Assembly (NCBI RefSeq): GCF_014075995.1
Contig: NZ_CP055153.1
Coordinates: forward strand, 3,348,001-3,412,000
Reading direction: 5' to 3'
From: Adhaeribacter radiodurans
Lineage (GTDB): Bacteria > Bacteroidota > Bacteroidia > Cytophagales > Hymenobacteraceae
DNA length: 64,000 nucleotides
A program made the translations under genes and the position numbers. The stretch's first letter is position 1, and each line of letters opens with the position of its first letter. Under the pieces are notes generated by a model. The model was not told the origin of the DNA. It ran no database searches and saw only the letters and a program-made list of their open reading frames with translations. Positions 54,974 through 64,000 of this stretch are shown here, in pieces.

Positions 54974-55723
54974 TTATTTCGCTTTTTGTACAAATTGCGA
55001 TAAACCAATAACCAACCCGGTTAATGCTATTATTCCTAGGGCCAAAAACATATAGGCACCTTTCGTAATATTGGCAATTGTCTTTTTTATTTCCGCGCGA
55101 TCATTCACCTTAGGAAACGCGGATTCCGGCACTTGAACTTCCAGAAACTGACATAAAGGCTCCCATCCCTGGTCCACGGTAAAGATCAAGAGTCGGTTCG
55201 CGGGAACAGACGCTTTTATCTCTTCCACATGCTCCAAGTAGCGAGCTATTGCGGCATCCTTATCTTGCATTGTTCCTTTATGGGAGCGCTGCCAGATCAA
55301 TTTAGACGACATGTTTCCCATTTTCTTAGCAAAAGGGGTAAATAGCTTCAGGAAATTAAATTGCCACATGCTTTCGGTAAAATAAATCGTATCCATGGTA
55401 CTTTCATACCAGGCCTCTGGTCCCCGGGGGTGAAGCGTAACTAATACTTTAGCATCCGGATATGTTTTCAGCAATTCTCGCCAGACGCAACAGCCGGGAT
55501 TATCTACGGTAGCCGTATAATTGGCAAACACCTCTTCCCAATCATGCTGCTGACCTGCCGGCGCATTCGCCACGCGATTCCAGAAATCAAGATGAGTTTT
55601 GTTCTCTTTGTTTTCAATCACTTCAAACATATGGTAACAAGGAAAGCCCAAGGTGTTTAAAGCTTGATAAGTAGACAAGGTACCTGTTCGTCCAAATCCG
55701 GCTCCAATGATTTTTAAACTCGT
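54974..55723 (-). CDS. Sulfotransferase family protein with apparent ACG start
   Basis: A 249-residue protein in which the PAPS-binding motif GAGFGRTGTLSTYQALN lies immediately after the expected start, and a C-terminal membrane helix (about residues 222-243, MFLALGIIALTGLVIGL). Family members begin MSLKxIGAGFGRTGT; here the codon in that place is ACG (55721-55723) and no ATG, GTG or TTG lies between it and the upstream in-frame stop. The first standard start (TTG at 55676-55678) would remove the P-loop. So either ACG is used, or the gene lost its start, or the base is a sequencing error. Confidence 0.75.
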   Translation of the reverse strand, partial: TSLKIIGAGFGRTGTLSTYQALNTLGFPCYHMFEVIENKENKTHLDFWNRVANAPAGQQHDWEEVFANYTATVDNPGCCVWRELLKTYPDAKVLVTLHPRGPEAWYESTMDTIYFTESMWQFNFLKLFTPFAKKMGNMSSKLIWQRSHKGTMQDKDAAIARYLEHVEEIKASVPANRLLIFTVDQGWEPLCQFLEVQVPESAFPKVNDRAEIKKTIANITKGAYMFLALGIIALTGLVIGLSQFVQKAK

Positions 55724-56289
55724 GCTATGTTTTTTAAATACGCTACTATGGATTACGCTTAGGTATTAACAACTCGGCCAACAGCCGGGGCATTAAATCA
55801 AGAACCAGCCAAATGCCCCCACCCTAATTAAACCTCCAGGCCGGTTGTATCACAAGATTTGTTTACTGCACCAACCGACATCCAATTTTAACAAGGCTCA
55901 AGGGTTCGACCGGAGCAGAAACACCCTGGGATGGACCTTATTTGCCATCTTTTGTGGGTGAGCCTAAAAAGGGTAGAAAGTATTTGCATAGTATGGCAGT
56001 TTTAAAGTAAAAGCTAGAAAAATGGCGCGATTCACTTCAAGCTAAATCTGCTTCTAGTATTAATCAGTTAATAAGTATTATAGGTCAGAAGAATAAGTCA
56101 AACCTACTAACTTTCAAATATTTACCCAATTTTAGCCCGGGACAAAAGCGTGGACAAATTCAAAAACCCTGTTCTGAGTCTGGAAATCAACTTTAAAGAA
56201 TATAGTTGTGCCTTAGAACTAAGAAGATTTAGAAGATCCTTTCCGGACTTCAAATATTTTTTTGTACTTTAACCGCTGGGTTTTCGATT
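55724..56289. other. Divergent intergenic region
   Basis: About 570 bp with no supported gene. It separates the sulfotransferase and TPR regulator promoters. No repeat or clear promoter element was fixed. Confidence 0.35.
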
Positions 56290-58053
56290 ATGTATCAGCA
56301 ACTTACTACGCTTTCAGGCCGGCTTTTTTCTCTATTCCTCTTATTGCTGCTTTATTCTAGCTCCCTGGCTCAAACCCGGTTCCTAACTCAAGTTCCTTCT
56401 TCGCAGCGCTTACCCTTGTTTTGGCGTTACTGCTCCGATCAGTTAATTTCGGATTGGGATTCTACAAACAGCCACCATTTTCTGCAAACCGTCGTGCACA
56501 CTGCTGACAGCCTGGGGGATAAAAGATTAAAAGCTTACGCCGAACACTTTCAGCGGTGCTACCGCATTCCTTTTTCCGAAAACAACAAACAATACTTTCC
56601 CCGGGGCGATTACCGGCCCGCGGTGGCGCAACTGGCGCGTACCAAATCCTGGGCTTTGCAAAAAGGCTACCCGGATATTGCTGCTTCCTGCGACCATTAT
56701 ACCGGTCAAATTTACTTTTTAGAAGCCCAATACGGACCCGCCTTCGAATATTTACTCCAGGCGCAAACAGCTTTTCAAAAAATAGGCTACCATCAGGTGC
56801 CTAATGCTTCGGGCTACCTGTCGGATCTGGGCTTGTATTATTACCGGTTTGAGGATTACGATAAAGCTCTGGCGGCATATTTAACTGCTACCAAGTATTC
56901 CTTTTACCTGCCCCGCACCGAAATAAATACCTACAATACCATTGGATTAATCTATGCCAAACAACATCGTTGGCCACAAGCCCGGCTATTTTATCGGAAA
57001 ACCATGGCTCGGGCGGCGGCTTTAAACATGCTGGTATGGGTGGGCATTGGAGCTGGTAACCTGGGGCAAACCTTTGTGGCTCAAAAACAAAATGATTCTG
57101 CACTTTTTTATTTACGCCGCAGCTATCAGATTACAAGCCAAATTGTTAACCGGGCCCCGGAAGATGCCGCTTATACTGCCTTGGCGCTGGCAACCGTTTT
57201 TGTCCGGAAGCAGCAACTAGATAGTGCCGGGTATTACCTAACCGTTGGTCAGAAGTTAGCGCAGGAATATATCCGGGAACCAACTGGTTTTTTAGAATTT
57301 CGCAAACGTCTTTTACAAGTATCGGTAGATTTAAACAAAGCGGCTGGAAAGTATTCTAACGCATTATATTTTTCCGATGCGCTCAACCAGGTAAAGGACA
57401 GCTTGCAGCAGGTATTGGACGCTAAAATCCTGAACCGGGCGGTAAATAAAGCAGAGACTAAACGTCACCAGGCCGAAGTAAACTTGCTGGAGAGTGAAAA
57501 AAGTCTGAGCCGCTTGCGCTATTCCGTAATATTGGGCACCTTTCTGTCACTTCTTATAATTGGAGGTTTGCTTTTCAACCGCATTCGGATGCGTCAAAAA
57601 AAGCAAGTAGAACTTGCTCAAAAAGAGTTGCAGTACGCCCAAGAAGCTCTAAATGCTTATGTGCAGGCTTTGAAAGAGAAAACAGCTTTGGTCGATAATT
57701 TATCTGCCCAACTGCCAACAACTCCCGATAAGTCTGATTCGGATCAACTTGCTTTAAAAATTAATAATTTAGTAGCCAGCACCATGCTCACTGAGGAAGC
57801 CTGGCAGCACTTCTGGCGCTTATTTGAACAGGTTTATCCGGGCTTTATGTACCGGTTAAAGAAGAAGTTTCCGGACCTTTCGCCGGCCGAAACCCGGTTG
57901 TTAATTTTAACCAAGTTCAACTTATCTACCCGCGAAATGGCCCATACTTTGGGCATCTCGGGAGAATCTATTCGCAAAGCCCGCTATCGGCTACGCAAAA
58001 AGTTGAACCTGGAAGAAGAAGCCAGCCTTGATGCTTTAATTCAAAATATTTAA
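56290..58053 (+). CDS. Membrane TPR protein with C-terminal LuxR-like HTH
   Basis: A 587-residue protein. A signal peptide (residues 1-27) is followed by tetratricopeptide-like helical repeats (about 75-380), a single transmembrane helix (about 411-432), a coiled-coil linker (about 435-475), and a helix-turn-helix at the C-terminus (about 527-587: LSPAETRLLILTKFNLSTREMAHTLGISGESIRKARYRLRKKL). The layout is that of Bacteroidota one-component membrane regulators, with a periplasmic sensor and cytoplasmic DNA binding. It is the nearest regulator to the aldehyde-oxidation genes that start 604 bp downstream, so control of those genes is plausible. Confidence 0.87.
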   Translation: MYQQLTTLSGRLFSLFLLLLLYSSSLAQTRFLTQVPSSQRLPLFWRYCSDQLISDWDSTNSHHFLQTVVHTADSLGDKRLKAYAEHFQRCYRIPFSENNKQYFPRGDYRPAVAQLARTKSWALQKGYPDIAASCDHYTGQIYFLEAQYGPAFEYLLQAQTAFQKIGYHQVPNASGYLSDLGLYYYRFEDYDKALAAYLTATKYSFYLPRTEINTYNTIGLIYAKQHRWPQARLFYRKTMARAAALNMLVWVGIGAGNLGQTFVAQKQNDSALFYLRRSYQITSQIVNRAPEDAAYTALALATVFVRKQQLDSAGYYLTVGQKLAQEYIREPTGFLEFRKRLLQVSVDLNKAAGKYSNALYFSDALNQVKDSLQQVLDAKILNRAVNKAETKRHQAEVNLLESEKSLSRLRYSVILGTFLSLLIIGGLLFNRIRMRQKKQVELAQKELQYAQEALNAYVQALKEKTALVDNLSAQLPTTPDKSDSDQLALKINNLVASTMLTEEAWQHFWRLFEQVYPGFMYRLKKKFPDLSPAETRLLILTKFNLSTREMAHTLGISGESIRKARYRLRKKLNLEEEASLDALIQNI

Positions 58054-58656
58054 TAAATACTAAAGTAACATAACAAACAGTTGTTCCCTTGGGAAATCCT
58101 AAATTCAAAGGGGTATAAAACTTCCAGAAAGCAGATGCCCTACGCTTGAGAAAACACTAGATCTTGCAGCTATCAGGCTCCCGCTGGATAATAGATTATT
58201 TACTTTATTTTATTAAAAGCAACGGTATTTTTTATAGTAGGCGCTTACTATTCCCCCTTTTGTTATTAGGATCCCGCTCTTGTTAAAATATTTAAAATTC
58301 TTAATTATTGGTTTGATTACTATTACCTGACCCGGAATAAGGGTCAATGCCTTTATATAATAAGAAAACCAGAAACCGAGAAGTTATTCAGGTAAACGCC
58401 TATAGGATAAGAACCTAACCAAGATGTTGTTAGCTAGCATAACTATGATATTGAACCTATACATAGACCACAATAATTATCCTCAGCATGATAAGATCTG
58501 CTAGGTTGAAGGTCTTTCATATTATCCAAGTGAAAATAGACTTGGCTGATATTTAATTCTTACCGTAAGAGGAGAAAACAAACATTATAAATTAAATAAG
58601 GCTATCCTCATTAGAGTAATGGCCGGTTTAAATACAAAAAAGAAAATTTAAAAACT
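58054..58656. other. Upstream region of the adh-pao-like cluster
   Basis: A 603-bp gap. It holds a short TGACCC-N7-GGGTCA dyad (58328-58346), a possible operator or weak hairpin, and otherwise AT-rich sequence with no gene. The promoter of the alcohol dehydrogenase should lie here. Confidence 0.4.
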
Positions 58657-59715
58657 ATGGAAGTAAAAGAAGTAAAAGCATTTGGTACCGAAGCAGCAGA
58701 CTTACCATTAAATGGAATGAATATTAACCGCCGGAAGCCTACCCCACACGATGTGGAAATAGAAATTCTGTACTGCGGCGTTTGCCATTCCGATCTACAT
58801 ACCGCCCGGAGTGAATGGGGACCTTCACTCTATCCTTGCGTACCCGGCCACGAAATTGTAGGTAAGGTGGTTAGTGTTGGCGGTCATGTTAGTAAATATA
58901 AAGTAGGCGACCTGGTGGGTGTTGGCTGTATGGTCGATTCTTGTCGGGAATGTGACTATTGTACAGAAGGATTGGAGCAATATTGTGCAGTTGGCAACGT
59001 AGGAACTTACAATTCTCCTGACAATAATCTTCCCGGCAATCCAACTTTTGGCGGGTATTCTGAAAGCATTGTGGTAGATGAAAACTTTGTATTACGTATT
59101 CCGGAAAACCTCGATCCTGCCGCCGCCGCTCCCTTGCTTTGCGCCGGTATCACTACTTACTCTCCCCTACGCCATTGGAATGTTGGTCCGGGTAAAAAAG
59201 TAGGTGTTGTGGGCATTGGTGGTTTGGGCCATATGGGTCTTAAAATCGCCAAAGCTATGGGCGCCCAGGTAGTAGCGTTTACTACCTCCGAATCGAAATT
59301 TGAAGAAGCCAAAAGGTTAGGTGCCGACGAAGTGGTACTATCAATAGATCCTGAACAGATGACTGCGTACCGCGGCAAACTACATTTTATTTTGGATTGT
59401 GTTTCGGCAGAGCATGATATTAATGCTTATCTGGCTTTACTTCGGGTAGATGGTTCGCTGGCCCTGGTAGGAGCGCCGGAGCATCCGCTTCCTGTTGCTG
59501 CTTTCAGCCTTATTCCGGGCCGTAAAAGCTTTGCCGGTTCTATGATTGGCGGTATTGCCGAAACGCAGGAAATGCTTGAATTCTGCGCCGAGCACAACAT
59601 CCCTGCCGATATTGAGATGATCGACATCCAGAATATTAATGAATCCTACGAACGTTTATTGAAAGGCGATGTAAAATATCGCTTCGTGATTGACATGGCC
59701 TCTTTAAAAAGCTGA
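58657..59715 (+). CDS. Zinc-dependent alcohol dehydrogenase (CAD/YahK-like)
   Basis: A 352-residue medium-chain dehydrogenase/reductase. The catalytic zinc site uses YCGVCHSDLH (Cys43) and GHE (His65-Glu66), the structural zinc is held by the four cysteines in SCRECDYCTEGLEQYC, and the cofactor motif is GIGGLGHMG, typical of NADP-using members. CAD/YahK-like enzymes reduce aldehydes or oxidise alcohols. It is the first gene of a cluster whose next three genes make a molybdenum aldehyde oxidoreductase, which would carry the same substrate on to the acid. Confidence 0.92.
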   Translation: MEVKEVKAFGTEAADLPLNGMNINRRKPTPHDVEIEILYCGVCHSDLHTARSEWGPSLYPCVPGHEIVGKVVSVGGHVSKYKVGDLVGVGCMVDSCRECDYCTEGLEQYCAVGNVGTYNSPDNNLPGNPTFGGYSESIVVDENFVLRIPENLDPAAAAPLLCAGITTYSPLRHWNVGPGKKVGVVGIGGLGHMGLKIAKAMGAQVVAFTTSESKFEEAKRLGADEVVLSIDPEQMTAYRGKLHFILDCVSAEHDINAYLALLRVDGSLALVGAPEHPLPVAAFSLIPGRKSFAGSMIGGIAETQEMLEFCAEHNIPADIEMIDIQNINESYERLLKGDVKYRFVIDMASLKS

Positions 59716-59803
59716 TAGTTCCTTGACAGGAATGAGATCAGGTTTTGAAAAATGCAGAACGAATAAGCGTGCGTATAAATAGGAATAGTAAATCTCCCTA
59801 ATA

Positions 59804-60445
59804 ATGGCTCCTGAAAAATCACCCAAACCGCAACAAGAAGTCCAGCAGCCCGATGAAGGACGGAGAAACTTTTTAAAGCAATCTTCCCTTCTGACCGCTC
59901 TTGCTGTGGCTCCTCCTTCTTTATTAAAAGCCGCTGAATTAAGATGGGACGAAAAAGCAGTTTCTTATTTTGAGAAGGTACCCCTTTCCCTGGAAGTAAA
60001 TGGCAAGGCTCAACAATTAACAGTTGAGCCCAGGGTTACCCTGCTCGACTTGCTACGGGAGCAACTGGCACAAACCGGCACTAAAAAAGGCTGCGACCAT
60101 GGGCAGTGCGGGGCTTGCACGGTGCATGTAGATGGGAAGCGGGTACTTTCCTGCTTATCGCTGGCCGTAATGCAGGATGGCAAAAAAGTAACTACCATTG
60201 AGGGTTTAGCCAACGTAGATCAACTGCATCCTATGCAGGAATCCTTTATTAAACACGACGGTTTTCAGTGCGGCTATTGCACCCCCGGGCAGATAATGTC
60301 TGGGATTGCCTGTATCCGGGAAGGCCATGCCAATTCCGAAGATGAGATACGCGAATACATGAGCGGTAATATTTGCCGCTGCGGCGCTTATCCCAACATT
60401 GTGAAAGCCATTACAGAGGTTAAACAGGGAGGGCAAAAAGTATGA
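59804..60445 (+). CDS. Molybdenum aldehyde oxidoreductase, [2Fe-2S] subunit (PaoA/YagT-like)
   Basis: A 213-residue iron-sulfur subunit with a twin-arginine signal (GRRNFLKQSSLLTALAVA, residues about 21-38). The plant-type [2Fe-2S] site is GCDHGQCGACTVHVDGKRVLSC and the second cluster is held by QCGYCTPGQIM with NICRCGAYPN. It exports the folded complex to the periplasm through TAT. It overlaps the next gene by 4 bp (ATGA at 60442-60445), so the subunits are translated together. Confidence 0.94.
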   Translation: MAPEKSPKPQQEVQQPDEGRRNFLKQSSLLTALAVAPPSLLKAAELRWDEKAVSYFEKVPLSLEVNGKAQQLTVEPRVTLLDLLREQLAQTGTKKGCDHGQCGACTVHVDGKRVLSCLSLAVMQDGKKVTTIEGLANVDQLHPMQESFIKHDGFQCGYCTPGQIMSGIACIREGHANSEDEIREYMSGNICRCGAYPNIVKAITEVKQGGQKV

Positions 60446-61425
60446 TTAATTTTGAATACAGTCGGGTTTCCACTCCCAAAGCAGCAGTAGATGCCCTGGT
60501 AAAAGAAAGTAAGGCGCAATGGATTGCTGGCGGCACTAACCTGGTGGACTTGATGAAAAAAGGCGTAACTATTCCGGAAAAGCTCATCGATATCAACAAC
60601 CTGCCTTTAAAAGAAATAAAAAAAGAAGGCAATAAGCTACATATTGGGGCTCTGGCTCTTAACAGCGAGGTGGCCGAGAATGAATTGGTGCGAAAGGAAC
60701 AGCCCTTACTATCTTTAGCACTGCAGGCGGGTGCTTCGCAGCAAATCCGGAACATGGCTACCGTGGGCGGTAATATGATGCAGCGTACCCGCTGTCCTTA
60801 TTTTTACAATACGGATATGCCCTGCAACAAAAGAGAACCTGGAACCGGTTGCGGCGCCTTAAAAGGGTTTAACCGGATGCACGCTATCTTCGGAACTTCG
60901 GAAAATTGCATTGCCGTTCACCCTAGCGATATGTGCATTGCCTTGGTGGCCTTAGATGCTACCGTACTCGTGACCGGACCTAGAGGGGACCGCCGTATTC
61001 CATTTCAAAACTTCCACCGCTTACCCGGCGACACGCCGCAAAAGGACAATACCCTGGAAAGAGGCGAATTAATTACGGGTATCGAAATACCGGATAACTC
61101 TTTTAAAGAACACGTGCATTACTTAAAAGTCCGGGACCGTACGTCTTATGCCTTTACCTTAGTGTCGGTAGCTGTTGCTGTAGATTTACAGGGAGATACC
61201 ATTAAGGATGTTCGGTTAAGCATGGGTGGAGTCGCGCACAAACCGTGGCGCCTGACGGAAGCAGAAATTTTTTTAAAGGGAAAAACAGCTTCTGAGGCCA
61301 CATTCCGGCAAGCCGCGGAACTGGCCCTGAAAGGCGCACATGGATATGGGCACAACAACTTTAAACTAAAACTAGCCCCGAACACCGTAGTAGAGGCATT
61401 GAAAACAGCTACCAGAAAAGCATAA
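60442..61425 (+). CDS. Molybdenum aldehyde oxidoreductase, FAD subunit (PaoB/YagS-like)
   Basis: A 327-residue FAD-binding subunit of the xanthine-dehydrogenase family. FAD motifs are GGTNLVDLMKKG (about residues 31-42) and ATVGGNMMQRTRCPYFY (about 109-125). The cysteine-rich block after it (PCNKREPGTGCGALKGFNRMHAIFGTS... with CIAVHPSDM) matches the [4Fe-4S]-binding insertion known from PaoB. It has no signal peptide, as expected for a subunit that travels with PaoA. Its stop is 10 bp before the large-subunit start. Confidence 0.93.
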   Translation: MINFEYSRVSTPKAAVDALVKESKAQWIAGGTNLVDLMKKGVTIPEKLIDINNLPLKEIKKEGNKLHIGALALNSEVAENELVRKEQPLLSLALQAGASQQIRNMATVGGNMMQRTRCPYFYNTDMPCNKREPGTGCGALKGFNRMHAIFGTSENCIAVHPSDMCIALVALDATVLVTGPRGDRRIPFQNFHRLPGDTPQKDNTLERGELITGIEIPDNSFKEHVHYLKVRDRTSYAFTLVSVAVAVDLQGDTIKDVRLSMGGVAHKPWRLTEAEIFLKGKTASEATFRQAAELALKGAHGYGHNNFKLKLAPNTVVEALKTATRKA

Positions 61426-61435
61426 TAATGTATTT

Positions 61436-63679
61436 ATGGAAAAGGATTTCTTCTTCGATAAGAAACAAAACAATCCTATTAGCCGGGTAGATGGCCGAGC
61501 CAAAGTAACCGGAACGGCTACCTATGCTGCCGAACACAAAGTACCCAACCTAGTTTATGGATTTTTAGTAGGCAGTACCATTGCTAAAGGTCGGATTAAA
61601 AGCTTGGATACTAAAAGTGCCGAACAGGCACCTGGGGTATTAGCAGTTATTACGCATGTAAATGCCCCCAAAATACCGGGCTACCAAACCGGGAAAGATC
61701 CTTCTAAACCACCTACTGCCGGACAGCCTTTACGCATTTTTTACAATAATGAAATATTATATTACGATCAACCCATTGCGTTAATCATTGCCGATTCTTA
61801 CGAACGGGCATTGTTTGCCGCCAAATTGGTGAAAGCACAATACGAAAAAGAAGCGCACCAAACTAATCTCAAAACTAACCTGAGTAAAGCCAGAATTCCA
61901 TCAGGTCCGCGGAAAGAAGATTATAACCGAGGGGAAGCAGATGCTTATAAAAATGCCCCCGTGAAAATAGAGCAGGAATATTACCATCCCGTGGAAGTGC
62001 ACAACCCCATGGAACTGGGAAGCATTATTGCCCGTTGGGATGGCCCCGATAAAGTAACTGTGTATACCAAAACCCAGGGTGTAGAATCTACCCGGAATTC
62101 CATCAAGGATGCTTTTAAATTAAATCCGGAAAATATTACGGTGCAAGCGGAGCACATTGGCGGTGCTTTTGGGATGGGCTTGCGCACCTGGCCCTACGAA
62201 ATTGCAGCTATTATGGGGGCTCAAAAAGTAGGCAAGCCCCTGAAATTAGTTTTACACCGGGAACAGATGTTTACCAACGTAGGGTATCGTCCGGAAACTA
62301 TTCAAAAAGTAAGCATGGGCGCTACTGCGGATGGGAAACTAGTTGGTATCACCCACGAAGCTACGGCGAACACTTCGACTTATGAAGAATTTACCGAAGC
62401 TACCGTAAATATTACCCAGTTTATGTATGCTTGTCCGAACGTGGCCACCCGTTACCGGCTGGTACCCTTAAACGTTTGTACGCCTATCTGGATGAGAGGA
62501 CCAGGCGAAGCAACCGGCGCTTTTGCCCTGGAGTCTGCCATGGACGAACTGGCGCATGAATTAAAATTAGACCCCATTGAATTTCGCTTGCGTAATCACT
62601 CTGATACTGATCCGGAGCACAACCGGCCCTGGTCGAGCAAACACTTGAAAGAATGTTACCAGATGGGAGCTGAGAAAATTGGCTGGAAAGATCGGCAGCT
62701 ACAACCCAAAATGGTTAAAGACGGCGACTGGCTGATAGGTTACGGTATGGGTACCGGCTCATTTGGGGCCATGCGCTGGGTAGCCACCGTAAAAGGAAAA
62801 CTGCAACCAGATGGCAAGTTGTTGTTACAATGTTCGGTAAACGATATGGGTCCGGGTACAGCTACGATGATGACCGTCGTTGCCTCGGAAGCAATGGGTT
62901 TAGCACCCGATAAAATTACTATACAAATGGGAAGCACCAAGTTGCCACCCGGCCCGATGCAAGGAGGATCTAACGTTACCTCAACAGTAGGTTCGGCTGT
63001 ACACGATGTTTGTGCCGAATTGAAACAGCAGATTGCCGCCCTAGCCAGCAAAACAGGTAGCGTTTTTCATAAAGCCAAGAATCCTGATGTAAAAGCAGAA
63101 GACTTAATTTTCTCTGACAATAGCATAGCTTTAAAGAAAAATCCTTCCGTTAAAGTTTCGTACATCGATCTGTTCCGGCAAAACAATTTACCTGCCCTGG
63201 AGCTTACCAAAGAATCCAAAGGTCAGGAACAGCCTTATTCCATGTATTCGTTCTCAGTACATTTTGTAAAACTTAGGGTTCATCCCGCCACTGGCCGGAT
63301 TAAAATTGACCACGTGGTGTCCTGTGCAGATGCAGGCACTATTGTTAGCCCGAAAACAGCGGCCAGTCAAATGATAGGTGGGGCCGTAGGTGGTATTGGC
63401 ATGGCCTTAATGGAAGAACTGGTAGTAGATCACCGCTTTGGCCGACCTATTAACAACAACCTAGCCGATTACCATGTGCCGGTCAATGCCGATATTCCCC
63501 CGATAGATGTGTTATTCGTGAATAAAAAAGATCCTTTTACCAATCCCATGGGTTCGAAAGGCCTGGGAGAAATTGCCTTGGTGGGTATGGCACCGGCTAT
63601 TGCCAACGCCGTATTCAATGCCACCGGCAAACGCATCCGATCTTTACCAATTACCCCGGATAAGCTGATAGAAGTATAA
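61436..63679 (+). CDS. Molybdenum aldehyde oxidoreductase, molybdopterin subunit (PaoC/YagR-like)
   Basis: A 747-residue catalytic subunit with the xanthine-oxidase fold. Conserved parts are SRVDGRAKVTGTATYAAEHK (about residues 16-35), GGAFGMGLRTWPYE (about 241-254), MRGPGEATGAFALES (about 351-365) and the C-terminal KGLGEIALVGMAP, whose glutamate is the expected base at the molybdenum centre. It needs molybdopterin cytosine dinucleotide. Its size fits PaoC-type subunits. The complex should oxidise aromatic or aliphatic aldehydes in the periplasm. The cofactor-loading chaperone (PaoD-type) is not in the window. Confidence 0.94.
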   Translation: MEKDFFFDKKQNNPISRVDGRAKVTGTATYAAEHKVPNLVYGFLVGSTIAKGRIKSLDTKSAEQAPGVLAVITHVNAPKIPGYQTGKDPSKPPTAGQPLRIFYNNEILYYDQPIALIIADSYERALFAAKLVKAQYEKEAHQTNLKTNLSKARIPSGPRKEDYNRGEADAYKNAPVKIEQEYYHPVEVHNPMELGSIIARWDGPDKVTVYTKTQGVESTRNSIKDAFKLNPENITVQAEHIGGAFGMGLRTWPYEIAAIMGAQKVGKPLKLVLHREQMFTNVGYRPETIQKVSMGATADGKLVGITHEATANTSTYEEFTEATVNITQFMYACPNVATRYRLVPLNVCTPIWMRGPGEATGAFALESAMDELAHELKLDPIEFRLRNHSDTDPEHNRPWSSKHLKECYQMGAEKIGWKDRQLQPKMVKDGDWLIGYGMGTGSFGAMRWVATVKGKLQPDGKLLLQCSVNDMGPGTATMMTVVASEAMGLAPDKITIQMGSTKLPPGPMQGGSNVTSTVGSAVHDVCAELKQQIAALASKTGSVFHKAKNPDVKAEDLIFSDNSIALKKNPSVKVSYIDLFRQNNLPALELTKESKGQEQPYSMYSFSVHFVKLRVHPATGRIKIDHVVSCADAGTIVSPKTAASQMIGGAVGGIGMALMEELVVDHRFGRPINNNLADYHVPVNADIPPIDVLFVNKKDPFTNPMGSKGLGEIALVGMAPAIANAVFNATGKRIRSLPITPDKLIEV

Positions 63680-64000
63680 GAAAAGGGATTTCACATGCAC
63701 TGTAATTACTAAAAATTTTATATTGTACATTGGTTTTATAGAAGGCGAAAGGACAGGGAAATTTGCTATTCAGAATTATTATGAATGGCTAGTTTTACTA
63801 TCCATCATAAAACCTTGATCCTTCTATTCTGGCAAACAGTTCTGGTTAGTAGGCTTAAAAGGTATGCAAGGGCTAATAATATCTATTAACCTTTATCTTA
63901 GAGGTAACCATTACTTATGGATAATTTATAATTAAAGAGTCTATTCCGATTGCCAAGGAACTCCGCCGGTAGAAATTGGGTAAGATGCCTTTTAGAATAT
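63680..64000. other. Intergenic region at the right edge
   Basis: About 320 bp of AT-rich sequence downstream of the molybdenum enzyme. No gene or terminator hairpin is seen before the window ends. Confidence 0.35.

Overview
The window looks like a chromosomal segment of an aerobic Bacteroidota, most likely Cytophagales and plausibly Hymenobacteraceae (an Adhaeribacter-like genome); the genus is inference. Supporting signs are a type IX secretion (T9SS) sorting domain, a sigma-ABfrm type promoter (TTTG-N20-TATATTTG) ahead of the only tRNA, weak Shine-Dalgarno sequences, many lipoproteins, an AT-rich genome with AT-rich gaps, and gene families common in that phylum (PVC-type heme protein, GMC oxidoreductase with a subunit-3 partner, AHSA1/DoxX/VOC clusters). 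No plasmid, phage, CRISPR or transposase gene is visible.

Layout. 1-131: tail of an unidentified gene. 437-6418 (minus strand): GH30 hydrolase, a small membrane protein, a GMC oxidoreductase with its gluconate-dehydrogenase-subunit-3-like partner, and a Gfo/Idh/MocA oxidoreductase, together a likely sugar or keto-sugar module. 6680-7663: a GlxA-type regulator. 7905-16137 (plus): an accessory cluster of small proteins (SRPBCC, DoxX, DUF1801, VOC, ArsR, GyrI-DinB fusion, SDR, SnoaL). 16249-30005: carbohydrate-active genes (GH63-like glucosidase, a secreted DUF5060/T9SS glycosidase, an ExuT-like MFS carrier, a heme-bearing dehydrogenase-like lipoprotein and a GH9 cellulase), interrupted by a pair of inverted non-coding repeats. 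30327-36275: CHASE/PAS histidine kinase, alpha/beta hydrolase, PIG-L deacetylase. 36567-37890: gap and tRNA-Glu.

38159-44982 is a decaying AraC/hydrolase/cupin/SDR locus. It holds a 5'-truncated AraC gene beside an intact one, and an ORF that fuses the first half of an SDR to the last part of a cupin, which looks like a deletion scar. 45612-49737 is a GH78-like rhamnosidase with a type-B carboxylesterase, preceded by a 48-bp near-perfect palindrome. 50315-55723 (minus) carries an orphan protein, a cytochrome c lipoprotein, a ScyD-like lipoprotein, a cysteine-synthase-like enzyme and a sulfotransferase whose expected start codon reads ACG. 56290-63679 (plus) has a membrane TPR-HTH regulator, a zinc alcohol dehydrogenase and a three-gene PaoABC/YagTSR-like molybdenum aldehyde oxidoreductase.

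Most genes are ordinary accessory metabolism. The observations most worth checking are the SDR-cupin chimera, the ACG-start sulfotransferase, the inverted repeat pair at 26.6-27.3 kb, the 48-bp palindrome, and the alcohol/aldehyde oxidation cluster with its neighbouring TPR-HTH regulator. I did not find a clearly new defence or mobile system.
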